DNA of 64,000 nt from a virus: positions 1 through 64,000 of IMG/VR virus record IMGVR_UViG_3300030329_005540. One strand, given 5' to 3'. Below are positions 42,301 through 50,982 of this stretch, one piece after another. Below the pieces are notes generated by a model that saw nothing but the letters and a program-made list of their open reading frames with translations, ran no database searches and had not been told where the DNA came from. A program made the position numbers and the translations under genes. The number at the start of each line of letters is the position of its first letter. The first letter of the stretch is position 1.

Positions 42301-43361
42301 TGTAAATCATATTTTACCATACGCTTTACAAGATCGTCAAATGAAATTTTCGGCCTCCACCCTAATTCAGACATGGCTTCGCTTGGGTCTCCCCATAATA
42401 AATCAACTTCAGCGGGTCGATAAAACTCAGAATTAACCTTGACCAAGGTATATTTATGTGGCCCCGCCAATCTGACATATTTTTCCTCTAAGCCTTCTCC
42501 CTCCCAATCACATGGCCCGAATCCGGCGGCAGCAAAAGCTTTTTCTACAAATTCTCTGATAGAATGAGTCTCTCCGCTAGCTAAAAGATAATCTTTAGGA
42601 TCGTCTTGATTGAGCATCAACCAAATACCCTTTACGAAATCTTCGCTGTCGCTCCAATCTCTTTTCGCGTCTAAATTGCCTAATTCAATTGTGCTATGTT
42701 TTTTACACTGACCTTTTCTATCGCTCCAAGTTCTGCTAAAGTTGTTAATTTGAAAAAATAATTTAGCCACGCCTTTGGAAATTTTTCTAGTAACGAACTC
42801 TTCGCCACGCTTTGTGCCTTCGTGGTTGAACAAAAGGCCATGAACTGCGTACATATCATAAGACTCTCGGTATACTTTAACAAGGTGAGCCGCCGCGCAT
42901 TTAGATGCCCCATAAGGACTGCGAGGTTTCATTGGGTGCTTCATGTCTTGGGGGGAATAGTCTACGTCGCCAAATTGTTCACTGCTCCCTGCGCTATAAA
43001 ATCTACAATCTGGTTTATACTTGCGGATTGCTTCTAAGCAGCGTATGACTCCTCCGGTATTAGTGTCCAATACGTGAAGAGGCATATCCCAGCTACATCC
43101 AACAAAAGAATTTGCTGCGAAATTGATAAAATAATCAGGTTGAATTTCTTGAACTAATTTGTCTATACTAATTTCATCGGTTAGGTCTCCATAAACTAAC
43201 TGAAAATTTTCATCATCTAAGAAACTCTTACAGTTGACGAAGTTCGGGTTAGAGCTTCTTCTAATCATGCCGAATACCTTATGACCCCTATCTCTAAGGA
43301 GGTACTCGCACATATTCGCCCCGTCTTGGCCCGTTATACCTGTAACTAAAACTTTTCTCAT
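42258..43361 (-). CDS. gmd: GDP-mannose 4,6-dehydratase
   Basis: A 367-residue short-chain dehydrogenase of full length. It has the NAD(P) loop GITGQDGANMCEYLL (residues ~7-21), the FAANSFVGCSW active-site loop, and the catalytic pair in SPYGASKCAA (Tyr-x3-Lys). The substrate-specific NHEGTKRGEEFVTRKI also matches Gmd. It converts GDP-D-mannose to GDP-4-keto-6-deoxymannose, the first step to GDP-L-fucose. The next gene performs the second step. The 3' end overlaps the gp33-like gene by 43 nt. Confidence 0.93.
   Translation of the reverse strand: MRKVLVTGITGQDGANMCEYLLRDRGHKVFGMIRRSSNPNFVNCKSFLDDENFQLVYGDLTDEISIDKLVQEIQPDYFINFAANSFVGCSWDMPLHVLDTNTGGVIRCLEAIRKYKPDCRFYSAGSSEQFGDVDYSPQDMKHPMKPRSPYGASKCAAAHLVKVYRESYDMYAVHGLLFNHEGTKRGEEFVTRKISKGVAKLFFQINNFSRTWSDRKGQCKKHSTIELGNLDAKRDWSDSEDFVKGIWLMLNQDDPKDYLLASGETHSIREFVEKAFAAAGFGPCDWEGEGLEEKYVRLAGPHKYTLVKVNSEFYRPAEVDLLWGDPSEAMSELGWRPKISFDDLVKRMVKYDLQCENPSGGPINIKD
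42311..42340 (-). promoter_or_regulatory. Leaderless-type promoter of the gp33-like/recA pair, inside gmd
   Basis: Minus strand: TTGACG (42340-42335), an 18-bp spacer containing AAAGC, TAAAAT (42316-42311). Ten nt separate the -10 from the ATG at 42300, so a leader of about 4 nt is expected. The whole site lies within the 3' coding part of gmd. Confidence 0.65.
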
Positions 43362-44323
43362 ACGCTTCTTATTTTATTAATGTTATCTTTATACCAATTA
43401 TAAGTGCTGACAAGTCCATCTTCTAAAGAGATTTTATGCTTCCAACCTAATTTATTTATCCTTTGATTATCTAGTACTCTTTTAAGGGTTCCGTCAGGTT
43501 TCGATAAATCGAATGTAATTTCGCCCTCGTATCCAACTGTCTTTGCTATTAGATGGGATAGGTTTTTGATAGAAATTTCTTCTCCCGTTCCGATGTTAAG
43601 TTGAGAAATACCCTGAGAATAGATATCTTTAGCTGATACATTTTCGAGAGCGTAAACACACGCATCAGCTAAATCGTCTACATGCATAAACTCTCTCATG
43701 GCTTCGCCAGTGCCCCAAACCTCGACGCTGGGAGCGCCTGATTCTTTCGCCTCGTGAAATCTTCTGATGAGAGCCGGGAGAACGTGTGAGTTTTCCGGGT
43801 GGAAATTATCGTTCTCGCCATATAAATTCGCGGGCATAACAGAAAAGAAGTCTTTTTCGTACTGTTTGTAATAGCTCTCGCACATCTTTATACCAGCGAT
43901 CTTAGCGATGGCGTAAGGCTCGTTGGTTGGTTCGAGAGGAGACCTAAGTAAATACTCTTCTCTAATAGGCTGATCTGTAAATTTTGGATAAATACAAACG
44001 CTACCCAAAAAGAGTAGCTTTTTAACCCCTAGCTCATAACTAGAATTAATTAAATTATTTTGTATTTGTAAATTTTCATAAATAAAATCTGCGCGGTATA
44101 CGTTATTGGCGTGAATGCCACCGACTTTCGCAGCAGCGTCAATCACGATATCAGGCTGGCAACTCCAAAGATAACGATAGACTCCTTCTTGATCAAGGAG
44201 GTTAAGCTCTCCTCTAGTTTGAGTCATGACATTATTGTATCCCTTGGACTTAAGCCGTCTAAGGATAGCAGACCCCACCATCCCACGATGGCCCGCTACA
44301 AATATTTTATCTTCTTTATTCAT
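43358..44323 (-). CDS. fcl: GDP-L-fucose synthase
   Basis: A 321-residue enzyme with the Rossmann motif AGHRGMVGSAI (residues ~10-20), AAAKVGGIHANN, FLGSVCIYP with the catalytic Ser/Cys, and YAIAKIAG (Tyr-x3-Lys). These are the classic Fcl/WcaG features. It epimerises and reduces GDP-4-keto-6-deoxymannose to GDP-L-fucose. The ATGA-type overlap with gmd shows tight coupling. GDP-fucose would feed the GT11 fucosyltransferase encoded ~9 kb further on. Confidence 0.93.
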   Translation of the reverse strand: MNKEDKIFVAGHRGMVGSAILRRLKSKGYNNVMTQTRGELNLLDQEGVYRYLWSCQPDIVIDAAAKVGGIHANNVYRADFIYENLQIQNNLINSSYELGVKKLLFLGSVCIYPKFTDQPIREEYLLRSPLEPTNEPYAIAKIAGIKMCESYYKQYEKDFFSVMPANLYGENDNFHPENSHVLPALIRRFHEAKESGAPSVEVWGTGEAMREFMHVDDLADACVYALENVSAKDIYSQGISQLNIGTGEEISIKNLSHLIAKTVGYEGEITFDLSKPDGTLKRVLDNQRINKLGWKHKISLEDGLVSTYNWYKDNINKIRSV

Positions 44324-44324
44324 A

Positions 44325-45278
44325 TCAACGAGACAATATTCCTTCTATTGTTTTAACATAATTAGGTACAATTACTTCCCAACTAAAATTATCTTCTGCA
44401 TATTTTCTAATATCTTTTCTCATAGAAATAGATTTTTGTCTATTTAATGCTATTGTTTTTCGTATAAAGTCTTCGTCTTGGATTTTATCTTCTGGAATTA
44501 CATCAATAAATGGTAAATTAGTATCTAAGTTAGCCGTTGTGTATTCCGATATAACCAAACCCAACCCCGCCATCAATCCTTCTAGACATGACAATGAATG
44601 AGCTTCCCCATCGCTTAATAAAATCATGTTTGCATAATTAGTTAAATTATTATATAAATATTCTTTATCCCATTCACCTAAATATTCTGGGCTATTAATA
44701 TCAAATCTATCATCTGCATGATTTCCGGCGAAATCAATATTCATCGCCTTACCTTGGAATAAATGCTGCCTTTTTCTGTAGTCTATTTTAGCGAGGTATA
44801 TTGACGTATTTGGTTTAGAGCAGTTTTCGTCAAATCTAAACAGATCGTTTCTGGCTCCGTTGGGCGTGACAAAAACATTTTCCTCTGGTATGCCTTTGAG
44901 CAGCATAAAGGTTTTTTTAATGCCTTCTGAAAGAGCAAAAACGTAACAAGGAACTCGGTTATAATAGTTAAAGACCTGAGAATAAGCGCCGTGCTTCGCG
45001 GGCTGCTCTAGATATGCGTAATGACATGTCGCCGCTTTATGTGGACACTTCAGGTAGTCTAACAGCGGAAGATAATCATCGTATTGTAAATGTACAAAAT
45101 GAGGGTTGAAAGAATTAACATCCTTGATGACCTCGGTTAAATCAGGCTTGTTAAAGATCGCTACCTCATGCCCTAGATCGAGAAGTCCCTCTGAATAATC
45201 CCAGATTAAAGACTCAATTGCGCCCCAGCCTTTCGGCGGGATAGGCATCAGACCCGGCCCTATTATACCTATCTTCAT
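44325..45278 (-). CDS. GT4-type glycosyltransferase, tandem copy A
   Basis: A 317-residue GT-B enzyme. It begins MKIGIIGPGLMPIPPKGWGA, with the Gly-rich acceptor loop, and continues with GAIESLIWDYSEGLL, VTPNGARNDLF and IYLAKIDYRKRQHLF at the donor domain. The C-terminal half has LSDGEAHSLSCLEGLMAGLG, the E-x7-E-like donor site. It is clearly a sister of the next gene, at roughly half identity by eye. Cytoplasmic; donor unknown. Confidence 0.8.
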   Translation of the reverse strand: MKIGIIGPGLMPIPPKGWGAIESLIWDYSEGLLDLGHEVAIFNKPDLTEVIKDVNSFNPHFVHLQYDDYLPLLDYLKCPHKAATCHYAYLEQPAKHGAYSQVFNYYNRVPCYVFALSEGIKKTFMLLKGIPEENVFVTPNGARNDLFRFDENCSKPNTSIYLAKIDYRKRQHLFQGKAMNIDFAGNHADDRFDINSPEYLGEWDKEYLYNNLTNYANMILLSDGEAHSLSCLEGLMAGLGLVISEYTTANLDTNLPFIDVIPEDKIQDEDFIRKTIALNRQKSISMRKDIRKYAEDNFSWEVIVPNYVKTIEGILSR

Positions 45279-46210
45279 TTACCTAAAATCCCTTCGTATT
45301 TCTTCATGATATTAGACCAATCAAAATTATCTATTGCGTATTGTCTAATTTCTGAGCGCATTGCTAAAGAGGTCACTCTATTTTCTTCTATGGCGCTTCT
45401 CAAGTAATCAACGTCATTTACTTTTTCTTCTGGAATTACTGTGATAAATGGTAGATCGGTGTCTAAATTAGCGTGAGCAAATTCTGAAAGAACCAGACCC
45501 AAGCCCGATGCTAACGCCTCTATTCCTACTACCGGATGAGCTTCAGCAGTACTTAGCAGCACCATATTCGCGTATTCAGTAAGCCCTTCGTATATCTGTT
45601 TTTTTGTAAGCTCGCCAATATATTCACCCTCGGCGGGATTAAAGCTTTGGTCGTGTACTCCTCCTGCAAAATGGATACCCAAGCCCTTGTCCTGTACTAA
45701 GGTTTGTCGTTTGCGTGGTTCAATTTTAGCTAAATAAATTGATTTACAAGGATATTTTATATTATCTTCTTTGAAGTTGTACAGCTTCGAGTCAACCCCA
45801 TTAGGTAATACAATTACTTGATCTGAATCACACCCCCTTTCAATAAAAGCATTCTTAATCCCCTCTGAAAGCGCTACAATTTTACACCCGCTGTCCTTGC
45901 AATCAGTATAAATCCAAGTATATTGGGGCTCTGGATTTTCTAAAAAAGGATAATGGCTAGTAACAAATTTGTTTGGGCATTCAATATGATTCATCAGATG
46001 CGCGTAGGCGTCGTAATGAAGGTGAACGGCGTCGTAGTCTTTCGAATTAGCTTGTTTTACGATCTCGTTTAAGTCTTTTGTGTTGATTATGTCAACATCG
46101 TGGCCGTTCTCAACTAGCTTGTTTCTATAATCCCATATTAATATCTCTACCGCGCCCCATGAAGTCGGGGGAATAGGCATCATTCCGGGGCCAATCAGCG
46201 CAATTTTCAT
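45275..46210 (-). CDS. GT4-type glycosyltransferase, tandem copy B
   Basis: A 311-residue sister of the previous entry. It has MKIALIGPGMMPIPPTSWGA, VLPNGVDSKLY, IYLAKIEPRKRQTLV and LSTAEAHPVVGIEALASGLG. The gene overlaps its sister by 4 nt. The pair probably arose by tandem duplication and then diverged to use different acceptors or linkages in one glycan. Confidence 0.8.
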   Translation of the reverse strand: MKIALIGPGMMPIPPTSWGAVEILIWDYRNKLVENGHDVDIINTKDLNEIVKQANSKDYDAVHLHYDAYAHLMNHIECPNKFVTSHYPFLENPEPQYTWIYTDCKDSGCKIVALSEGIKNAFIERGCDSDQVIVLPNGVDSKLYNFKEDNIKYPCKSIYLAKIEPRKRQTLVQDKGLGIHFAGGVHDQSFNPAEGEYIGELTKKQIYEGLTEYANMVLLSTAEAHPVVGIEALASGLGLVLSEFAHANLDTDLPFITVIPEEKVNDVDYLRSAIEENRVTSLAMRSEIRQYAIDNFDWSNIMKKYEGILGK

Positions 46211-46211
46211 T

Positions 46212-47177
46212 TTATAAAGTTATTTTAAGCCATTCTTTTAAAATGGCTAGTTCTTTCTTTTGTACGATGTCGTGTAAGTATAAATTGTTATAAAGTCCTA
46301 ATAAATCTTCAGGTTTTTGAGGATGAAAATCTTTTAAAATTTTAATAACCTTCGGGGTGTGAAGATATACGGGGATTTCGTCAATAAAATCATCGAAAAA
46401 TTCATGAGCATTTCGTTCCTGATACACCGTAGCGTGGTTATGACCTATTCTGCCTCCGTGCATCCAAATCATTTTTTGAGCTACGTAAGAACGTAAAATG
46501 TCGCAGTATCTAAATGCGACGGTGCATGGTACATATAAATTATAGAACGTCTCTGGGCTTATCCAGATAGTATTCTGAGTATTAAACGGCGCGTAAACTT
46601 CTTCACCTAAAACAATTTGCTTTCTTGTTTTAAATTTTACTTTATTGTTTCTAGTTAGTCTATAAATTGCATCTACATCAGGCTCAATGTCCGCTAACCC
46701 CTGCCAAACATGAACGGGTGCGTCATTCTCTTCATAGACATGTCGCTGTCTCTTATTAACTAAACTTAAGTCGTACCCACGCGGCCATATTTTTTTGCTT
46801 GTAAATTCTTTTAAAGTATTTGGCCTTTCGGGTGACACCAGCACCTTGCTAGTAGAATATTTTTCATAGTTACCCCAGCTTTTATAAGGTATGTTGTCGT
46901 CATCAGTCTCCGCTATGATTTTGTATCCATTTTGAATCGCGTATAAATACCCTAAATTTTTGCGGCAATAATGATTGTTGGGTATTAACTTAGATAACTT
47001 TGAAGAGACTTCTTCTTGCTCCTCCAAGCCTAGAAAAGTTAAGTCGTTTCTTTGACGGTAGCTGCTCTCGCTTGTTTTTAAGTCTCCGACAACAATTAAA
47101 TCATATTCGCTTTTAGCGAAAGCCTCTATACATTTATTGGGCTCATTTATTGTTGTGATTATAATGCACTTTTTCAT
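46212..47177 (-). CDS. STELLO/DUF288-like glycosyltransferase
   Basis: A 321-residue protein. The N-terminal half reads IIITTINEPNKCIEAFAKS, then LIVVGDLKTS, followed by NLGYLYAIQNGYKIIAETDD with a DDDNIP acidic motif. This is the arrangement of the DUF288/STELLO family, GT-A-like proteins known from plants, animals and some microbes. The remainder contains WPRGYDLSLVNK and VWQGLADIEPDVDAIYRLTR, also family-like. The chemistry of this family is poorly defined. It overlaps the dehydrogenase gene by 4 nt. Confidence 0.6.
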   Translation of the reverse strand: MKKCIIITTINEPNKCIEAFAKSEYDLIVVGDLKTSESSYRQRNDLTFLGLEEQEEVSSKLSKLIPNNHYCRKNLGYLYAIQNGYKIIAETDDDNIPYKSWGNYEKYSTSKVLVSPERPNTLKEFTSKKIWPRGYDLSLVNKRQRHVYEENDAPVHVWQGLADIEPDVDAIYRLTRNNKVKFKTRKQIVLGEEVYAPFNTQNTIWISPETFYNLYVPCTVAFRYCDILRSYVAQKMIWMHGGRIGHNHATVYQERNAHEFFDDFIDEIPVYLHTPKVIKILKDFHPQKPEDLLGLYNNLYLHDIVQKKELAILKEWLKITL

Positions 47178-48205
47178 TTAAAGTTTATCATATGTTTCAG
47201 AACAGCTTGAGGATTTTCCACGCAGGATTCAAAAGAAGATTGTATGTCCTCTAATTCTGAATTGTTTGTGACTAAATTGATAATAGACCTATCCTCCGAA
47301 AACAGTGCAACGCATTGAGGCAGCGTCAAGTTGTTTCTCCTGACATTGATAATATCCAACTCTTTAATTCTCATTTTGTGAGGATTCAAAGACACGTAAT
47401 CTTCCGAGGGGATTCCCATTATTGCGACCTTACCCCCAAGAGAAGCGGCGGAAAAACAATTGTTAATTGTGATAGCTTTACCGGCGGCGTCGATACATAT
47501 ACTCGTACCTTCGCCATTCGTTAAGTCTTTAATCACGTCTAAACATTTTTCATCTGCGATCACTGTTTCAGTAGCTCCATAATTTTTAGCCATCTCAAGC
47601 CTACTATTTAAGGGGTCTACCATTATAACTTTTTTGATACCTACCTTCTTAGCGACGAGGAGTGCTGAGATGCCAATCATTCCTGCTCCAAAGATGGTTA
47701 TAGAATCTCCAATTTGAGGATTGACTCTATTCATGCAATGCACGGCGATGCCTATTGGCTCCATAAGGGAGGCTTCTTCAAAAGACATTGCGTCAGGAAT
47801 TTTTTCAAGCTGCCTATCGCTTAGTATCGCGTAATCTCTAAACGCGCCTAAATCTGTCGCGCCCATGAATTTTACGCTGGAGCATAAATTATGCCTTCCT
47901 TTCTCACAGCACTTGCATTTGTTGCCGCAGGACAGTCCCGGCTCTATAGCTACTCTGTCGCCCTCTTTAAATCTTTTGCTCTTACTTTCTACCACGATTC
48001 CCGCTGGCTCATGACCCATTTCCATTGGCATCTTTTGCTTAAAGCTACCTAATCCGCCATGTAGATAATAATTAAGGTCTGACCCGCATATACCAACGGC
48101 CTCCATTTTTACCAAGCAGGTCGAGTCTTGTAGAGATGTCGTAAGCGTTTGCTCAGAAAGCTCCATTCTCCCTATATCAACTAATTTCGCTACTCTAATC
48201 TTCAC
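47174..48205 (-). CDS. Zinc-dependent polyol/alcohol dehydrogenase (MDR family)
   Basis: About 343 residues from the GTG at 48205, which overlaps the preceding TGA as GTGA and follows an AAAGGA site. A GTG at 48235 in the same frame is less likely. It has the catalytic zinc ligands in GICGSD and MGHEPAG, and the structural zinc loop CGNKCKCCEKGRHNLC. The NAD-binding FGAGMIGISALLVAKK is also present. It resembles sorbitol, threonine or L-iditol dehydrogenases. It sits in the sugar operon after a sugar aminotransferase, so it probably oxidises or reduces a sugar intermediate. Confidence 0.8.
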   Translation of the reverse strand: MKIRVAKLVDIGRMELSEQTLTTSLQDSTCLVKMEAVGICGSDLNYYLHGGLGSFKQKMPMEMGHEPAGIVVESKSKRFKEGDRVAIEPGLSCGNKCKCCEKGRHNLCSSVKFMGATDLGAFRDYAILSDRQLEKIPDAMSFEEASLMEPIGIAVHCMNRVNPQIGDSITIFGAGMIGISALLVAKKVGIKKVIMVDPLNSRLEMAKNYGATETVIADEKCLDVIKDLTNGEGTSICIDAAGKAITINNCFSAASLGGKVAIMGIPSEDYVSLNPHKMRIKELDIINVRRNNLTLPQCVALFSEDRSIINLVTNNSELEDIQSSFESCVENPQAVLKHMINFK

Positions 48206-49332
48206 TGTGAATCTAGTTCCTTTAGCACCTCGCACACATAATCCGCCTCGGAATCAGTTAATTCCGGGTAAAGCGGAGGACAAATGTGCATGTCGCTTAT
48301 ATATTCTGTGTTCGGGAAGGATTCTTTTGCAAATATTTTTTCATATTTCGGTTGTTTATGCACTGGAATTTCATAAACTTGCCCTGTTAAGGATATTCCG
48401 CGTTCTTTACAGTGGTTTTTTAACCTCTTGCTTTCTTTGCTGCTGGCGTGGCCCCATTTACCGACTTTTAAAATTAATTTATAATAAGAACAAAAACCTG
48501 TTTCTTGTTTTACTACTTCATAATTAGTCTTTTTTAAATTCCTTTCATATATTCTGACTAAATGGTTTCTTCTGCGTATTCTTTTCTTTACTCGTTGTAA
48601 TTCTAAGTGGCCCATGAGTCCTGTGAACTCGCTAACCTTGTAATTGTTTCCGTCTGGATTTACGCATAAGATGGAGCCATCACTGGGTCTGCCGAAGTTT
48701 TTAATCGACCTCATCTTTTCGTAAAGCTCGGAGTCGTTAGTCGTGATCATGCCGCCTTCCCCGGTAGTCATTACCTTGGTCGGGAACATGCTAAAGCATC
48801 CAACTGACCCGATGGAGCCCGCCGTATAGCCGTCTATGTTAGAACCGTGGGCGTGGGCTGCATCTTCAACCAGCGGGACATTATTCTTCTTGCATATCTC
48901 TACGATTCTTTTAATGTACGGCGAGATTATGCCTCCTATATGCACTAGGACAACCGCTCCAGTTTGCTCGGTTATCTTTTCTTCTAGCGAGCTTGGAGAC
49001 ATGCAGAACGAATCTAGCTCGGCGTCAACCAGAACTAATTCGCCGCCAGCATTTTCTACGGCTAAAGCAGTGGCGAAAAAAGTATTGGATGGAATTATTA
49101 CTTCTTTACCTTTAACACCGATGGCTTTGAGGGCGACTTCAATGGCCGTGGTTCCTGAAGATATAGCTAGAGCGTGTTCGGCGTTGCTTAATTTAGCAAA
49201 ACCCTTCTCGAACTCTCTAACGTATTTGCCTTCGCTTAATAAATTATTACCTGATAAAATTTCAGTGCTTAATTTATTCCAATCGTAAATAAATTCATCT
49301 TCGAACTCAAGTTTGAAAATTGGTATATTCAT
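48202..49332 (-). CDS. DegT/DnrJ/EryC1-type sugar aminotransferase
   Basis: A 376-residue PLP enzyme of normal length. It shows LSEGKYVREFEKGFAKL, AISSGTTAIEVALKAIG, IPSNTFFATALAV, the cofactor Asp in VEDAAHAHG and the Schiff-base Lys in SMFPTKVMTTGEGGMI. Such enzymes transaminate 3- or 4-keto nucleotide sugars to amino-sugars. A keto-sugar could come from the epimerase/dehydratase or dehydrogenase genes of the cluster. It overlaps the neighbouring genes by 4 nt on both sides. Confidence 0.88.
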   Translation of the reverse strand: MNIPIFKLEFEDEFIYDWNKLSTEILSGNNLLSEGKYVREFEKGFAKLSNAEHALAISSGTTAIEVALKAIGVKGKEVIIPSNTFFATALAVENAGGELVLVDAELDSFCMSPSSLEEKITEQTGAVVLVHIGGIISPYIKRIVEICKKNNVPLVEDAAHAHGSNIDGYTAGSIGSVGCFSMFPTKVMTTGEGGMITTNDSELYEKMRSIKNFGRPSDGSILCVNPDGNNYKVSEFTGLMGHLELQRVKKRIRRRNHLVRIYERNLKKTNYEVVKQETGFCSYYKLILKVGKWGHASSKESKRLKNHCKERGISLTGQVYEIPVHKQPKYEKIFAKESFPNTEYISDMHICPPLYPELTDSEADYVCEVLKELDSQ

Positions 49333-50219
49333 TTAAGAATCTTGCTATATTTGCTGAGTATTATATTTATCTGTTCTTTAATAACTCCTGAGTATTTTTC
49401 AGATGGGTCTCTCCTGCTGGTGTCACAATGCAAGAGCATCACTTTGGAGAATTGTTTTTCGTATGAATTCTTGCCCCAGAAATTTCCATCTTGAAAAATT
49501 AAAGGCATATGCTCATCACCCATAAAGCAGTGGTTTATTGCCCCACTTAATAAAATGGCTTTATCTTTGTTTTGAACAACATGACTAAAGAAAACCTCAT
49601 CGGTTAAGCCTTGAATATATTCGTCATCAGAAGAATAAACATCGTCGTAAATTTCTAAAACTTCTCTAAAAATTTCCTTGTTGTCTTCAGTGGTTTCAAA
49701 TACGAAGCATCCCCCCGTAAGTAAAAAGTGCTTTTCATTTAACCCTATTCTTTCTTTTACCTCTTGAAACGCCGCCTTGTTTCCCGCAGGGACAGCCATC
49801 GCTTCAAAATGGCGAAGCGTAGGAACCCAAAAGTGGGGAGACGCGCCGACTTTACCGTTTAAATCTTTTACTATTAGAGGCAGCGTATTGTTTATGAATA
49901 AAGTATCCGTATCTACATACGCGCCAAACTTGGTTTCAATCTCTAACGCAGCTTTGTATTTTTGCTTCCAGAATAAATAGCCTTTCTTTCCGGGTTTTTC
50001 AAAGTCTATTTCATTCGGCTTGTGATGCACCGTTATTTTGTTGGAGATTTGATACTTCGATTGTATCTCGTCTGAACTTAGAGTTTCCCCTATCTCCCAA
50101 ATCAAAAACTCTCCACTGAACCCTACGTCTGTAAGACTAGTCATGCTAGCTAGCATGTTTTTGTAGTGCTGCTGGTCTCCCCCAACCACGTAATAAACTG
50201 TCGTATTAGAGTTTCTCAT
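49329..50219 (-). CDS. GT-A glycosyltransferase, GT8-like
   Basis: A 296-residue protein. It has VYYVVGGDQQHYKNMLASM at the N-terminus, FWKQKYKAALEIETKFGAYV leading to the metal motif DTDTLFI (D-x-D), later LLTGGCFVFET, LTDEVFFSHVV and LHCDTS with a His. This order (DxD, then TDEVFF, then a metal-binding His) is typical of GT8-type retaining enzymes. Donor and acceptor unknown. Confidence 0.65.
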   Translation of the reverse strand: MRNSNTTVYYVVGGDQQHYKNMLASMTSLTDVGFSGEFLIWEIGETLSSDEIQSKYQISNKITVHHKPNEIDFEKPGKKGYLFWKQKYKAALEIETKFGAYVDTDTLFINNTLPLIVKDLNGKVGASPHFWVPTLRHFEAMAVPAGNKAAFQEVKERIGLNEKHFLLTGGCFVFETTEDNKEIFREVLEIYDDVYSSDDEYIQGLTDEVFFSHVVQNKDKAILLSGAINHCFMGDEHMPLIFQDGNFWGKNSYEKQFSKVMLLHCDTSRRDPSEKYSGVIKEQINIILSKYSKILK

Positions 50220-50982
50220 ATTTTACATCAGCCTTTTTCATTAAGTTGTCGAATTCTTCTTTATCTAAGCGCTTTAACCCAGCCCATTCCATAGTAGAAT
50301 TAAAGGCGTCTACATCCTTGAGTAAAAGTTCGATTCCGATGTTATGCGTGTCATCGTCTTCCTCTAAAAATGGTGGACAATAATAATAGTCTCTCAGCTT
50401 GCCCGTAAATTCCTCACAAAACCATCTACCTGAAGGAGAGTTATGTTTCCTACCGCTTTTTTCTTCTCTTTCTAAAAATAAAAATTTAGGTTTTTTAAAT
50501 GCTAGTTTCCACAAGGGGATCGCCGCAGAATTTCTTGGGTCTTTCCACCCCCAAGGCTTAGAGTAGTCTGGTTCTCCTCCCCAGAATTCGCTTAAGCATT
50601 TTTCTAATTGTACATTTCCCCACGCTGGGTTAACGCCGCCCATAAGTTGACTAGCGTTAAGACCATCACCTGACAATCTCTCAAATACTATCTTGATCGC
50701 ATCAGAGTTCTCTAAAACAGATAAATAAAAATTCCATGTGCTGAGATGCATCATCTCGGTGTCGTTTGTATAAGGCAGGAAATTTTTTAGCGCAGTACAA
50801 TTAATTTTAACCATTGCGTCTGACTCGTGCAATACTCGCTTGCCTTGCTCGTCGTCTCTTTTGCCTAGCGCATCCCCCGCGTCAACCCCGGCAAATAAAC
50901 CATTCAAGCGTAAAACTTTAGTTGCAAGAGAAGTTCCTCCCCCGTGTGCTCCGCATACGATAATTGGATTTTCAAATTTCAT
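50206..50982 (-). CDS. Sulfotransferase-like protein
   Basis: A 258-residue protein. The N-terminal P-loop-like segment VCGAHGGGTSLATKVL matches the 5'-phosphosulfate loop of sulfotransferases, and GWKDPRNSAAIP matches the 3'-phosphate loop region. The remaining text (FLFLEREEKSGRKHN) also fits. It would move sulfate from PAPS to a glycan. It overlaps a second sulfotransferase gene by 11 nt. Confidence 0.6.
   Translation of the reverse strand: MKFENPIIVCGAHGGGTSLATKVLRLNGLFAGVDAGDALGKRDDEQGKRVLHESDAMVKINCTALKNFLPYTNDTEMMHLSTWNFYLSVLENSDAIKIVFERLSGDGLNASQLMGGVNPAWGNVQLEKCLSEFWGGEPDYSKPWGWKDPRNSAAIPLWKLAFKKPKFLFLEREEKSGRKHNSPSGRWFCEEFTGKLRDYYYCPPFLEEDDDTHNIGIELLLKDVDAFNSTMEWAGLKRLDKEEFDNLMKKADVKYEKL

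Noticed and set aside
25237-42340. AAAGC spacer motif as a T4 MotA box
   Set aside because: The motif matches part of the MotA box only in reverse orientation, lies about 6 bp from the -10 instead of 12, and coexists with a full -35, so it is not a middle promoter of T4 type.
48206-48235. GTG start at 48235 for the zinc dehydrogenase
   Set aside because: GTG at 48205 gives the coupled GTGA overlap, a well-placed AAAGGA site and the normal family N-terminus.
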